Positions 24,640 through 34,720 of a DNA stretch of 64,000 bases are shown piece by piece. A program made the translations under genes and the position numbers. Every line of letters begins with the position of its first letter. The first letter of the stretch is position 1. Under the pieces are notes generated by a model, which worked only from the letters and a program-made list of their open reading frames with translations, was not told where the DNA came from and searched no databases. This DNA comes from Saccharina japonica (lineage: Eukaryota > Sar > Phaeophyceae > Laminariales > Laminariaceae), in contig MEHQ01000550.1 in assembly GCA_008828725.1 (NCBI GenBank), forward strand, positions 186,001 through 250,000, written 5' to 3'.

Positions 24640-25080
24640 TGTCAGGACTCCCCCGGGATTGTGACACGGCCACGACTGTCGGCAGCGCTCAGCACGCGAC
24701 GGCCAGGACTCGGCGCGACGTGAGACGCAGTGTCCCGATCATTGTGTCTCGCACTCTGTACCGATGCCGCGAGGCGGGACTGAAACGCTCTGGATCGGGA
24801 GAAACGCGAGACCATGACGACGGTACTCGGAATGAGGTGTGCTGTACCATTCTGAACGAAAATATAAGGACCATTGGTGAATAAACGTAGAGTTCAATTG
24901 ACTCTTACATTGCCGTCCGTTGTCACTGTTGCTGGGATTGTGGCGATGCTCAGCGCGCGACGGCCAGGACTCGGCCGGGCATTAGACCGGGCATTCCACT
25001 GGTTGTGGCACCCACCCTCCCTATCTATATGGGGCAAGGCTGGGCTGGAGCGCTCTGGATCGCGAGATCATGATTACAGA
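24640..25080. repeat. diverged direct repeat (~160 bp) around a half MITE
   Basis: A block with the core CGCGACGGCCAGGACTCGG and a later CGCTCTGGATCG core occurs at about 24660-24815 and again at about 24930-25075. Between them, at 24847-24873, is one end of the Stowaway-like MITE (CCATTCTGAACGAAAATATA). The other MITE end is missing. Confidence 0.65.
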
Positions 25081-27740
25081 TAGACAGACTAACAGCATTT
25101 AATAAGATAGAGGATTAGGCGTGTTGGTTCCGGGGACATGGTATCCACACCTGCAATAATAATAGTTTATGCTTCCTTATTCTCAACATTTTTCACACTG
25201 CCTCCTATCACAAGGCCTACGAATTCCCGCTCTGGGGATACACGTGGACATCTCGCATTCCGCACACCACAAAAAAAACGTATTCCTTGCGCCAAACTCT
25301 GAATAAAGCGCACTCAAAAACAGAATGGCACCTCGTACCTGGTATGCGGCAGATTTTTGTTTTTCCGACACTCTCGTACAGCAGTACTGCACAGTAGCAT
25401 GCGATATGTTCTTCTTTTAATTTTGACGTCATACGCATGGTCGTCGAAGAGCGGACATATGTGTATCACGGAGGAGGTTGTTTTTAGCACTGCCCGCGGA
25501 GATTTGCGGATTATGTTCTCGTACGCGGATACTCAAATTCGCTACGAGTACGCAGGAGAACCTTGCAAGGACATAAAGGGTTCGAATTCGTACGGTTACA
25601 CATTACATGATTGGCGCACGACCGTATTGGTAAACGCGTAATTGCATACCTGATCTTCTGGCACCACTCCCTGGTATGATAGGAGCCAGATACACGTTAG
25701 TTACCTGGTATATACACCTTGAACTACCGTTCAATCCTGCGCTGCACACTGTCGGACCTTAAGCGGAAAACCGAAAATTGAACGCGTTTCGCTGAGGAAT
25801 AATACCCTGTCCGTACATACATACGTCGACGATGCATACGAGAGTATATACCAAGGACACGTAGAAAGCGCCCGATGAAGTTAAAGCAGACATACATATA
25901 TGGACCAACTCCAAGGTTAATACGTACCTTTTTTACTGGAGGACACGCCGGCACTCGTATCATACTTGCAATCAGCGTAATTTTTGTGTCATTGTAAGTA
26001 CAAGCGTAAGCAAGGTTGTGTTAAGTAGAACACACATTCTACGGTACACCGGGCACCTTTAATTAGCTGTCTAGCTAACATATGCTCCTACCAGCAGTGG
26101 GCAACAAATAGTAAAATCCTACAATAGAAAACACAATGTATGGCGCTATCCCCAGAATCGAAACCCCGGTTTAACCCGATGTAATTTGCCGGATAAAACC
26201 GGCTTACCCGGTATGAGTGATGAACCCTCAAGTTCAAATCGCAAGGTATACCTTGCTGCCATGAGCATCCTCTGAGGTACTCGGAGTAACTCGATGTTGC
26301 CGCATAGCCTATATACCATTTTTGAGACCGGGGTATGATCCCCTCCGGTACACTACATTTGTGATAAAGCTGCACGAGTACGTACAAACCGATTTCGGAA
26401 TGTCGAACTATAGAAGTACAACCTCAGGTTCTTGCCGTGCCACTGAGTGATGTAACCATGAACGTAAATGCGACAAGCTCTTGCGACACCGCAATACGAC
26501 CAGGCGTCTACCATGAATGTGTCATGCGTTTTGTTTTCGTGGGGCACAGAAGTACGTGACTTCCACCAATAATGCCACTCGTAACGTATCTCGTGTGTAC
26601 CCCCCCCCCCTCCGCCCACAAATACACCCTCAAACATATCGCAAGCAAGCACGGGATCGTGTGTTCCCCCCCCCCCCACCCCGGCTACCGCCCACCGCAA
26701 GCAAGCACGGGATTATGTTGTGCAGCCACGATACCTATGCGGGAATCGTTGGGCGTACAGTCTATGAAACCAAAGAGGTAAACGCAATGGCGTGGACATG
26801 GGTCTGCAAACCCAAACCAAACACCACCAGAAGAAGAACCCCGACGTTTCAACTCTAAGAGCGAACATCATAGCCTGGCTACGCCAAATAAAGTTGCAGG
26901 CCATTCCAGCATAACGCATAATTGTGCCACTAGCCAAACGATAGCATACGCTCGATATCTACCACCCCAAAGCAATGTCACGTGAGGGGGTGTACTACAT
27001 TTTCATGCATGGCCGTAGTCGTATGGCCATAGACCCCCACATCCCTACACTGCCGGGACGGAGCATGTTGGGTTTTCACCAACCAGGCAGACATTGCTTG
27101 CACCAAGCGCGAAGCGCCGTGAGGTATTGGGTGAGTCGTATGGAGGGTGAGCTGCATCCTGCTAAGAACCGCTTCTGAGGCGGACTTGCATATGGACGAC
27201 AGCCTCCAATGAATTGATTTAATTATGGTGTGGTCACTTCCAGAGACAGCAATGGGTATTACTATGTATCTGCCTCTGGGTGCCTTTTCATATACACACT
27301 ACGTGATACGATCATTCCCCTTGTACGGATTTGAGGTTCCCGACCCCGCACAAACGATCTACTCGACCGTCAGCCTTGGGTAACCGAAAAAAAAAACAAG
27401 GACAAAAAAACGGTACGCTGGTTGACTAGCTCACGCAGTGAGAGGCGCGTTTTACAGATTCGTCGCCAACCGACGCCAACCCGACCTATAAATATATAAT
27501 ACATTTATAGCGGGGGGGGGGGGGGGAACCCATATCGTGCACGGCCGTAGTGGTATGACCATAGACCCTCGCATCCCTACAATGCCGGGACGGAGCACGT
27601 TAGGTTTTCACCAACCAGGCAGAGGGGGGGGGGGTATTGTTTGACCTCCTCACATGAGGATCTCTATACTATTAGTAAGTCACCCGAAACATGACTTCGA
27701 ATAATTTTGTTCGCGCAACCTGATGAACATTTATATGCGC
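25081..27740. other. no recognisable gene; homopolymer tracts and a 95-bp direct repeat
   Basis: Poly-C tracts lie at about 26600 and 26667 and poly-G tracts at about 27510 and 27626; each poly-C tract is followed by a GCAAGCAAGCACGGGAT motif. A roughly 95-bp block (TGGCCGTAGTCGTATGGCC ... TTTTCACCAACCAGGCAGA) occurs at 27007-27095 and, with changes, at 27540-27625. No coding region is supported. Confidence 0.5.
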
Positions 27741-27742
27741 TA

Positions 27743-28568
27743 AGGGCCCATATTAACGAATATAGAAAAAATCAATTTGGAAAATAAAAATTCAAATCCG
27801 CTTTTCATTGGTCAGAACCCGTACCACCACCAAAGATTAGGATCTTGAGGTCTAATCAATTTGAATTGGACGAAAAAACCAAGAAGGGCCTGGGACTTTC
27901 TTTCTCGTAGAATTCAAATCAAATTTGGGAGTTGGGCCAACTTGGACCGGCATGTCCACGGTGGGTAAACGCCCCCGCTACAACCTGGTGATTTCTTGAT
28001 CGCATCGATGATCACGACCGAGGCGACAACGCGTGAACCACGACGCGAGGCCATCGGGACAACAGCCGCGCCCACGCCTACAGGCCATAGTACATCGTAT
28101 CCCGGCGGTGGCGTCTCAAGACCAATCATGGCGGTCGTAATCCCAACTTTTCAACCAGCTCGATGTGCCAACCCGACCAATAACAGAGTGATCGACGCAA
28201 AAACAGCAGGATACGCTCAATACTTTGATAGCACCGTCGCCTCCCTGTCTCGCCCGTGGCGTTTCAGGGATCCCTACGCCCACCCAGGAGACCCTGAGAG
28301 AGATAGCTTCCCAGCCTGGGCGGCCAAAAGCAAGAGTAGGCTTGCGCCGGCGCGCACGCGCCGACGCATGCCTTCGTCTACTCTCGTCGGATTTTTCCAC
28401 CTGGGCGGTGTGTGAGGCGTCCTGCGTTTTTTCGATTTCAGAAATATTTGAACAAGCAATTCACTATTCCCCATAGGACGCAAACCAGTTGTTTTTTGCG
28501 AAATCACATCCAAATAGGATTTTATTAGCTAAAGTGTATTTTTTGCCGTCTTCGTTAATACGGGCCCT
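27743..28568. mobile_element. inverted-repeat element, AGGGCCC ends
   Basis: AGGGCCCATATTAACGAA at 27743-27760 matches the inverted end TTCGTTAATACGGGCCCT at 28551-28568 in 17 of 18 positions. The element is about 826 bp and non-coding. No target duplication is visible, because the right flank is occupied directly by the inverted duplicate described at 28570-28863. Family uncertain (hAT- or MULE-like). Confidence 0.6.
27884..28177. repeat. left arm of a 294-bp near-perfect inverted repeat
   Basis: This arm starts AAGGGCCTGGGACTTTC and ends CCAACCCGAC. The right arm at 28570-28863 is its reverse complement; both are exactly 294 bp and I see no difference, including identical 71-codon frames on opposite strands. 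The 392-bp spacer is unrelated. A transcript through both arms would fold into a long hairpin. Confidence 0.92.
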
Positions 28569-28569
28569 A

Positions 28570-28863
28570 GTCGGGTTGGCACATCGAGCTGGTTGAAAAG
28601 TTGGGATTACGACCGCCATGATTGGTCTTGAGACGCCACCGCCGGGATACGATGTACTATGGCCTGTAGGCGTGGGCGCGGCTGTTGTCCCGATGGCCTC
28701 GCGTCGTGGTTCACGCGTTGTCGCCTCGGTCGTGATCATCGATGCGATCAAGAAATCACCAGGTTGTAGCGGGGGCGTTTACCCACCGTGGACATGCCGG
28801 TCCAAGTTGGCCCAACTCCCAAATTTGATTTGAATTCTACGAGAAAGAAAGTCCCAGGCCCTT
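28570..28863. repeat. right arm of the 294-bp inverted repeat
   Basis: Reverse complement of 27884-28177. It begins 1 bp after the right end of the AGGGCCC element, so an inner segment of that element was duplicated in inverted orientation exactly at its end. A further GGGCCCTAATAACCC motif follows at about 28867. Confidence 0.92.
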
Positions 28864-29302
28864 GTGGGCCCTAATAACCCTAAAACAACCCTATTTTTAC
28901 TACTATTAAATAGTAAAACTATCAAACTAACCGCTAGTTGTTCACTAGAGGAGCTCAACCACTACGGTGGGATGAGTCATACACCAGTTTCGACCGAGAA
29001 GGGCTACGAGTACGTATCGCCAACTTCTACGTGGGAATCAAACGTCATGGCACGCACCGACCTCACCAACGAAGTCCTCTTGCCACTACTTAAGTTGTCA
29101 CCCGTGCTTTCGTGTGTATATGTCAAAAGGGCGGCCGGTTGTGACGGATAACGGGTTGACTGCCTGTTTTATTCGGCAACCGGTTCATCGGGCAGAGCAC
29201 CCTCCGTATCTTACATATGGGAACCAACTGCTCGCAGTCACCCTATACGTACGTTTTCAGGAACTGGCAGTGATATGTGTTTCCTAAAACGGCGACCACC
29301 TA
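28864..29302. other. no recognisable gene
   Basis: AT-rich start, then a 95-codon plus-strand frame (28864-29151) without a recognisable domain. Confidence 0.4.
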
Positions 29303-29381
29303 CCACTCTGGGCTTGAATATAAGGACCGCTTGGTCTTCATATTGATATACAAATGATCCTTATATTCCAGCCCAGAGTGG
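29303..29381. mobile_element. Stowaway-like (Tc1/mariner) MITE
   Basis: A 79-bp element with ends CCACTCTGGGCTTGAATATA and TATATTCCAGCCCAGAGTGG, nearly perfect inverted repeats. The left flank is TA and the right flank is AA, a one-base change from TA. Same family as 21056-21134. Confidence 0.75.
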
Positions 29382-29480
29382 AACAGTTTACCAGGTAGTA
29401 GTTACCGGGGTACATTACCCCAAGTGCACTCAACCCAACACATGCAGCCCTCGTATACGCATAGGTTTGTACTAGTGGCG

Positions 29481-29723
29481 TGCTAGGATAGAGCATACTT
29501 TGGCTGAAAACGTTTCTGAACGAAGGGGCGCCTTAACCCAAAATCGTTCGAAATCAATCAATTTATGGGTTGGAATGTTTTTTGTTGTATCGTTAGGTTA
29601 CGTATGGAATATTTCATCGGGTCATAGCTCTTCTGGTTTCCTCCCAAATCAGTTTTTGTGTGGGGTATAGGGCTCCTCAAGTGGCCAACCTCAGAAACAA
29701 CATGGTGCACCTCTATCGTAGCA
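29481..29723. mobile_element. MITE with TGCTACGATAGAG-type ends (copy 1)
   Basis: The left end TGCTAGGATAGAG and right end CCTCTATCGTAGCA are inverted repeats. The roughly 243-bp interior shares GTTTCTGAACGAAG..., CCTTAACCC and a right-hand GGGTATAGGGCTCCTCAAGT block with elements at 37450-37698 (inverted) and 63133-63380. Non-coding. Confidence 0.75.
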
Positions 29724-31071
29724 GGTGTCGCTACAAGCAGCGGTGCATCTCAACTTTATGAGGTTATTATACTCACTGGGGGAGCTCTAGACTGTTCGTG
29801 AATCACCAAATACCCGACATCGAAACGAAGTGTACGCTCAAACCGAAGAGCAATTCCTCGGGCTAGGTTCATATTTGGTATCGAGTACTGATATAAATAT
29901 ACGAAGGGCATTCCGAACAAATAAGGTGGTTCCTCCGCAGGGGAGCCGCATCAGTAAAAATAAATTGTGCTAATAAAACGAACCAGCCCTACCGTAGCAT
30001 ATAAAGCAGTCAACACTTATTTTCCAACACTGGGCCTGAACCCAATCCTTCACAGTAGCTTCCATTCTTCGAAGTATGAGTATGTGATCCGCTCCGACTT
30101 CTGGCAAGTTGCCTTTTCTCGGGAACCAAACTGCTGGGGAAAACCGGGGCGCATACGAACTTCCGTGCGTATGCTTCGTTGGCGAGTTTTAATGGGTTAC
30201 TGACAAAGACAACAAAAATCTCCACTACCGCAGGAGGCCTAGTCCAACCAAAGAGGCACTTTCAGATGCGTCAGAGTCCGACTAGGTAGCATATCAGCTT
30301 GTCTCACTAGACAGCTAATGCCACAATAAATACATGATATTCACAAAACATTCCGATGGCGATTCTAGGAGTCGGTCGGCAAGCGTTTGAGGGATCCGGT
30401 ATTGACCCGGTCGAGTGACACGCGGGTATGTGTAGATTTAATCGTCACGCTGTCCTTGCAGGAAGCCGATTCCATGAGAACCCTTGACGCGGTCTGTTCT
30501 GAAATAGTTCACACGGGGGGAAACCGAATTGGCGACAGAGAAGGATGCAAATACGTTACAGAAGTTCGCATGGTCTTGTGCGTCATATGACGCTCGAAAT
30601 AGTACACATGTACACATAAACATATTTTTGTATTTATTTACTATGGAACTGTTGACTTACTTACAGGCGATAGCGTGTGCTATCTGAAATACGCGACGAA
30701 CATCCTGTCGTGCCTATAGCCCTATACGCGTCCTGGAGAGGGGATACATTGCCACTGCCACCTACCAGGTAAAACATATATCGACTGTTAACGCCAACAG
30801 CAGCACTGGTTGCAGCGCGCGCGCGCGAGGATTTCGCTTCTCGTCGAGACAAGGGAAGAGTTGAGGGTGTCGCCTATAGAACGCCAGTAAATACTCACTA
30901 GTGTGATTATCACACAATGCCTACACATTGAAGTAAAACGCCATCCCACATTCAGTATGGGACACTCCGTACGTAGTCTAGATATAGGAAGCCACTGGCC
31001 ATGCCGTCAATTTCGCACTCACGTCAATTGTCTAGCGGCGCATTATTTTCACACGCATGCACCATACTCAC
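29724..31071. other. no recognisable gene
   Basis: Lies downstream, in transcription direction, of the minus-strand host-type gene. No clear continuation exon of that gene could be found here. A (CG)n-rich spot lies at about 30818. Confidence 0.4.
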
Positions 31072-31944
31072 AGTCTTCTTGCGTCCCGCGAATGGCGTCC
31101 ATGTCCTGCATGATGGTGACACCGTGCTTGGTGTACGTAGGCACCCGCGTCTCGCCAAGGATGCCCGTGGCTTCGAAGCTAACGTATTAGTGGTCGATGG
31201 CGATGTTCATTTTCCAGGTCAGGTAGTCAGGTGGAACGAACTGGTCGGTGGGATCGCGCATGGGTGGCTGGTGCCGCCTGCCATGACTCGAACGAACTGT
31301 GCCTGCCCGGCTCATGATTTGGAATGATTCGTGCTCTGACTGTAGACCGAACATGCTAGATCCACCCACTGCCTTAGCGTGAGCCACATACTCGGCGCAT
31401 TCCACTATGTTAGTCGCCGTGGGATCGGAGATAACCCAGTCTGACATGTCCTGTAAGGGGTTGGTCAAGCTGAGCCTTCGACTAGGTTCCGCAAGAAGCT
31501 CGACCTTCTTCCGTTCCCAGTAGTTCTCGAACTCAAAGCTTTGGCACTCCTTAGCAAGGTTGACAGCGGCGATAGCAACATCTGGGGACACCACAACCTC
31601 GCCGGGCGCAAGAAGAACTTCTTCCTCGTCAACTACAAACGTGCAGGGCGCCGTCGACAAGACAGGGGGATACTCCGACGGGGAACGAGCTCTCCAGACC
31701 GTGAGGGTCAGCGACAGTTATGACGATGCTGTGATCCAGGCCGTCGAGATCTATGGTGATGATGGAGATTCCGGTGATGTAGGTGATTTCGGGTACGAAA
31801 GGGATAGGAGAGGTGACGCGCATGTTAAGGTGAATGCAAGGAAGGTCCGAGACGACAGCGTACCACCCATTGTCTCCGCCCACAAAGTCAAACTTTTGGC
31901 CGCGAAATCCCGTCATGCGTGGGTCACCTTGGAGGGCGGGGTAG
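31072..31944 (-). pseudogene. long exon: Root-cap-like domain with frameshift and stop
   Basis: The domain opens GDPRMTGFRGQKFDFVGGDN, then HLNMRVTSP and EITYITG, GLDHSIVITVADPHGLES and VSPCLVDGALHV; it continues FEFENYWERKKVELL, SDWVISDPTATNIVECAEYV, SEHESFQIM, MRDPTDQF and LTWKMNIAIDH. The DPxMTGFxGxKFDF start and order of blocks match Root-cap/DPH-type domains as I remember them. The frame shifts by 1 nt near 31640, where one extra T in a GTTTG run would explain it. A TAA at 31187-31189 interrupts it, after which the homologous frame continues (GILGETRVPTY ... IRGTQED) to a consensus donor GTGAGT at 31071. The exon start is uncertain: acceptors are possible at 31944 or 31927. Confidence 0.7.
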
Positions 31945-32292
31945 CTAGTCATGTCGGAGAACCGGGAACATAGTTATGAGAGACACCACACGAGGCAGTT
32001 ATAGTCACATGCGCATCCATATGCTTCCTGTCGGGCGGCCTATACCTGACGGTCATTCATGTATATGTTTCATTCATGCTCCGTCCGTCTCATTCGCTTC
32101 ATTTGCTGAAGGAAGAGGCGTACGCATCACGACCCCCAACAATTACGAGTGTCAATCAATTCGTATCAATTTAGTTGCTTGCTACTCAAACGCAGAGAGG
32201 TTTGCAAGAGTGCGGATTGCCTGTATCTCGTCGGTAAAAGACTCAACATATTATGTACATATCTTCGGCCGTTTCTCACCGCAAGCACTCAC

Positions 32293-32375
32293 ATCGGCAG
32301 CAACTTCGCAGATGTTCCGAAGTCGGCAGCAGGATTCGCTAAGTGCAGGGTCGCATTCTGAGTCGTCGGCGCACG
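32293..32375 (-). CDS. exon 2: Cys-rich module
   Basis: An 83-nt exon preceded by CGTTTATTTTTGCAG (polypyrimidine tract and acceptor) and followed by GTGAGTG. It reads CADDSECDPALSESCC, then RLRNICEVAAD, with five cysteines in 27 residues. The incoming phase fits exon 1 exactly, and the signal-peptide cleavage site would fall just before or at this exon. Both splice sites are consensus, which is unlikely by chance for an exon this short. Confidence 0.6.
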
Positions 32376-32489
32376 CTGCAAAAATAAACGAGCGAAGTTA
32401 GCATTGAGCATCCGCCGACATCAGCGAAATAACTGGTTGTATCAGACCCCTCGAGTTCACGATAGGTAGTTGCCGCGTGTTTTTACTGG

Positions 32490-32725
32490 TAACGCTTCAA
32501 CTCATGACGTGAAAATCGAAGCAGCCCTGAACGCACCAGATGTGGTGTGTCAGTTGTAGGTTGAAACCGGTCAGTATATATGTATATAATATAACCTAGA
32601 GTTTGGCAGTATAGTTGCTGCAGCTCTTGGCTGACAACGCTTCATATCACGACGAAAAAAACCAAAGGCAGCTCCGAATGCAGCGGATGCGATGCATTAG
32701 GTGAAGATTGAAACAGGTCAGCTTA
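32490..32725. repeat. diverged ~105-bp direct repeat within intron 1
   Basis: A block starting ACTGGTAACGCTTCAACTCA... and ending GAAACCGGTCAG lies at about 32488-32576. A second copy, GGCTGACAACGCTTCATATCA...GAAACAGGTCAG, lies at about 32630-32719. Confidence 0.6.
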
Positions 32726-32821
32726 TAACGTATCCTAGGGTGCCGGTTGTGCTACACAACCACATACACAAATGGACGGTATTGTAAGGACTGCTTACCG
32801 TCCGAAACCTTTTGCCCACTA

Positions 32822-32839
32822 CACCCTAACCCTAACCCA
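32822..32839 (-). repeat. short interstitial telomere-like repeat
   Basis: ACCCTAACCCTAACCCAC, about two and a half TTAGGG units on the minus strand, inside the large intron of the host-type gene. Confidence 0.65.
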
Positions 32840-33704
32840 CTGTGTATATGTATGAAGGTCCAACGGCAATACGGAGCTTGGAACAAATATCATAAACGGA
32901 GTGACGAGTGGATGTGGCCAGAGAAGCATGGGGCAGAGTCGCGATACTGGGCGCAAACGAGCATTCGTTGAACACAAAAAACACTCGATCTCGCAGCCTT
33001 GGGTTGGCTCCACGTCCTTGGATTCCTTTGGATGCCTTTGGATGCCTTTGGCAGTACTACGATCGCCAAGCCATAAATCATACATACCAGATACTGCGGT
33101 AGTTCAGGCGGGTGTGGTACTTACACAATCTAGTAAGCTGTGGAAATTATGTGCTTGGCGTACCTACTACGACAGTAGCTGGTGTCGCCGACAAAGGTAG
33201 AGCGGACACAGAGAGTCCACGGCAGGTCAGGCGAGGGATGTCTGGGGGTATCAGATAATCTAAAACAGCATACAAGACGTTGACATAATTTCCTCGCGTA
33301 AAACGTTTGCCAGACACACCACGTTGTATCGGTATTAATATGTGGTGCCCCACCTTTGTTAGGGAATTGGTTTCAGTAGGAGAATGGGCTTTCTTGGTTA
33401 TTGACGACAGGCGTTCTACGTACCTGCTTTAGTATGCATATTTCTGGAATAGGCATTCTCTCAAATGTGCATCGAGGAATTATGTTTGGCCTCGAATTTA
33501 TGCGTAAGAGGTCTACATAGACATCTGTCCAGCAAATAAGTTGTTTTTACGAGAGAAAACCTGAGAGTGTACACACTACTAAGCACATCCTGGTTGCATT
33601 AACATGAACCGTCTGGGGAAATTTGACGGAAACAAAACTGACGATTACAACCATGGCCACTGCGCAATAGGGGGATCTGTGTGTGTTGTGTGTTCTTCAC
33701 AGTA

Positions 33705-33930
33705 AAACCGTGCGGGGCGGTTTCGACCCAGGGGATCGTTTTTTCGTCCCCGGGTGGTTGGAGTTGTAGAGATACGGAGGTATTTCCGAACCGGGGATGA
33801 GACCCTATCGTCCCCGGGTGCGGCAGAACTGGGGGATTCTCCCGAGGGGCAACTCCCGCCGCGCGCGTCGCGGCCCCTGGCTGGCCGAGGGCGGGCGGGT
33901 GGCCCCCCTCGACCAATGGGCATCGGGCTC
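33705..33930. repeat. solitary diverged copy of the 216-bp satellite unit
   Basis: Matches the 23305-24560 unit block by block (GCGGTTTCGACCCAGGGG, GGAGTTGTAGAGATACGGAGG, CCGGGGATGAGACCCTATCG, CCCGAGGGGCAACTCC) and then diverges into GC-rich sequence. It lies inside intron 1 of the host-type gene, so the unit is dispersed as well as tandem. Confidence 0.8.
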
Positions 33931-34647
33931 GGAAAATGTAGGGATAAAATGTAATCCTTATTATATTATATTTACACCCGTCGACATCCAACACGCCCAG
34001 TGTCCGGGCCAATTCTTCATTCAATATAGAGAAATATACCGGGGCGAGGGGCGCCCTGTGCCCTGTCCCCCCCCGAGACGAACCCTAAGATAAGGTATGC
34101 ATATTTATTTGATGCTACTTTCTGTGTCGCTTCCGTGTTGCTTGCATGGCGCGTCGTATATCTATGATATGTTCCTATATTTGGAAGAATTTCCCCCCAT
34201 TTGCTTAGTTTTCTCCTTCAACGGACACATTCTAATGATTTCATACTACAGTACAGTATGCATATCAAGACATTCGTTAGTTTTCCCTTGCGAAGGACAC
34301 GATAACCCGGCCCCCGTTTGGCAAATTCACCAAAGCCTACGATACTTTGCCATTTTTTTTAATCAATTGATACTAATTCAAGACAATAATTAGTTTTCTC
34401 CTTCGAAGGAGACGTTATATATATAAGCCATGACTGGGGCGACGTATATGAGGTCGGACGTAGGAGGTTTCGGCGTTCGCTGTTTGTCGGCTCCGCTTTT
34501 TCTCCAAATTATTGACGTGCGTAGCGTGAGAAGGGTTAATGCACACCAATTTAGATGACCCACAAAAACGATTTTCGCGCACTCTTAAAAAGAAAAACAA
34601 GATTTTCGAGATCTTGCCAACATGACAGGTTGGACATTCTCGCTCAC

Positions 34648-34720
34648 CGTGCACGGAGGTAGTGACTGACACCACCAATACGAGTAGTGCAGCTGCAAGC
34701 GGCTTGGTCTGCCACGCCAT
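34648..34720 (-). CDS. exon 1: signal peptide
   Basis: Starting at the ATG complementary to 34718-34720, 24 codons begin MAWQTKPLAAALLVLVVSV and end TTSVH plus one base. This is a short N-region with Lys, a Leu/Val/Ala hydrophobic core, and a small-residue end: a textbook secretory signal peptide. The exon ends CACG followed by GTGAGCGAG, a strong 5' splice site. The start is supported by signal-peptide geometry rather than by the longer upstream frame, which has no such structure. Confidence 0.6.

Larger units (their letters stand above)
31072..34720 (-). pseudogene. secreted Cys-rich / Root-cap-like protein gene, multi-exon, probably a pseudogene
   Basis: Three separated minus-strand segments fit one gene: a signal-peptide exon (34648-34720), a Cys-rich exon (32293-32375) and a long Root-cap-like exon (about 31944-31072). 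Exon 1 ends in phase 1 with donor GTGAGC. Exon 2 starts with two bases after a TTTTTGCAG acceptor, so joining restores an Ala codon (...TSVH-A-CADDSEC). Exon 2 ends in phase 0 with donor GTGAGTG; the long exon needs a phase 1 or 2 partner, so at least one middle exon is unseen or lost. The long exon has a 1-nt frameshift and a premature stop. The product would be an extracellular or wall-associated protein. Similar proteins come to mind from brown algae and other stramenopiles, but that is memory, not a search. Intron 1 (about 2.27 kb) holds repeats. A sequencing error at the two lesions cannot be excluded. Confidence 0.62.

Noticed and set aside
27996-28415. 139-codon plus-strand frame
   Set aside because: It begins in the left arm of the 294-bp inverted repeat and runs into the spacer; the same start appears on the other strand in the right arm. 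There is no sign of selection for protein.
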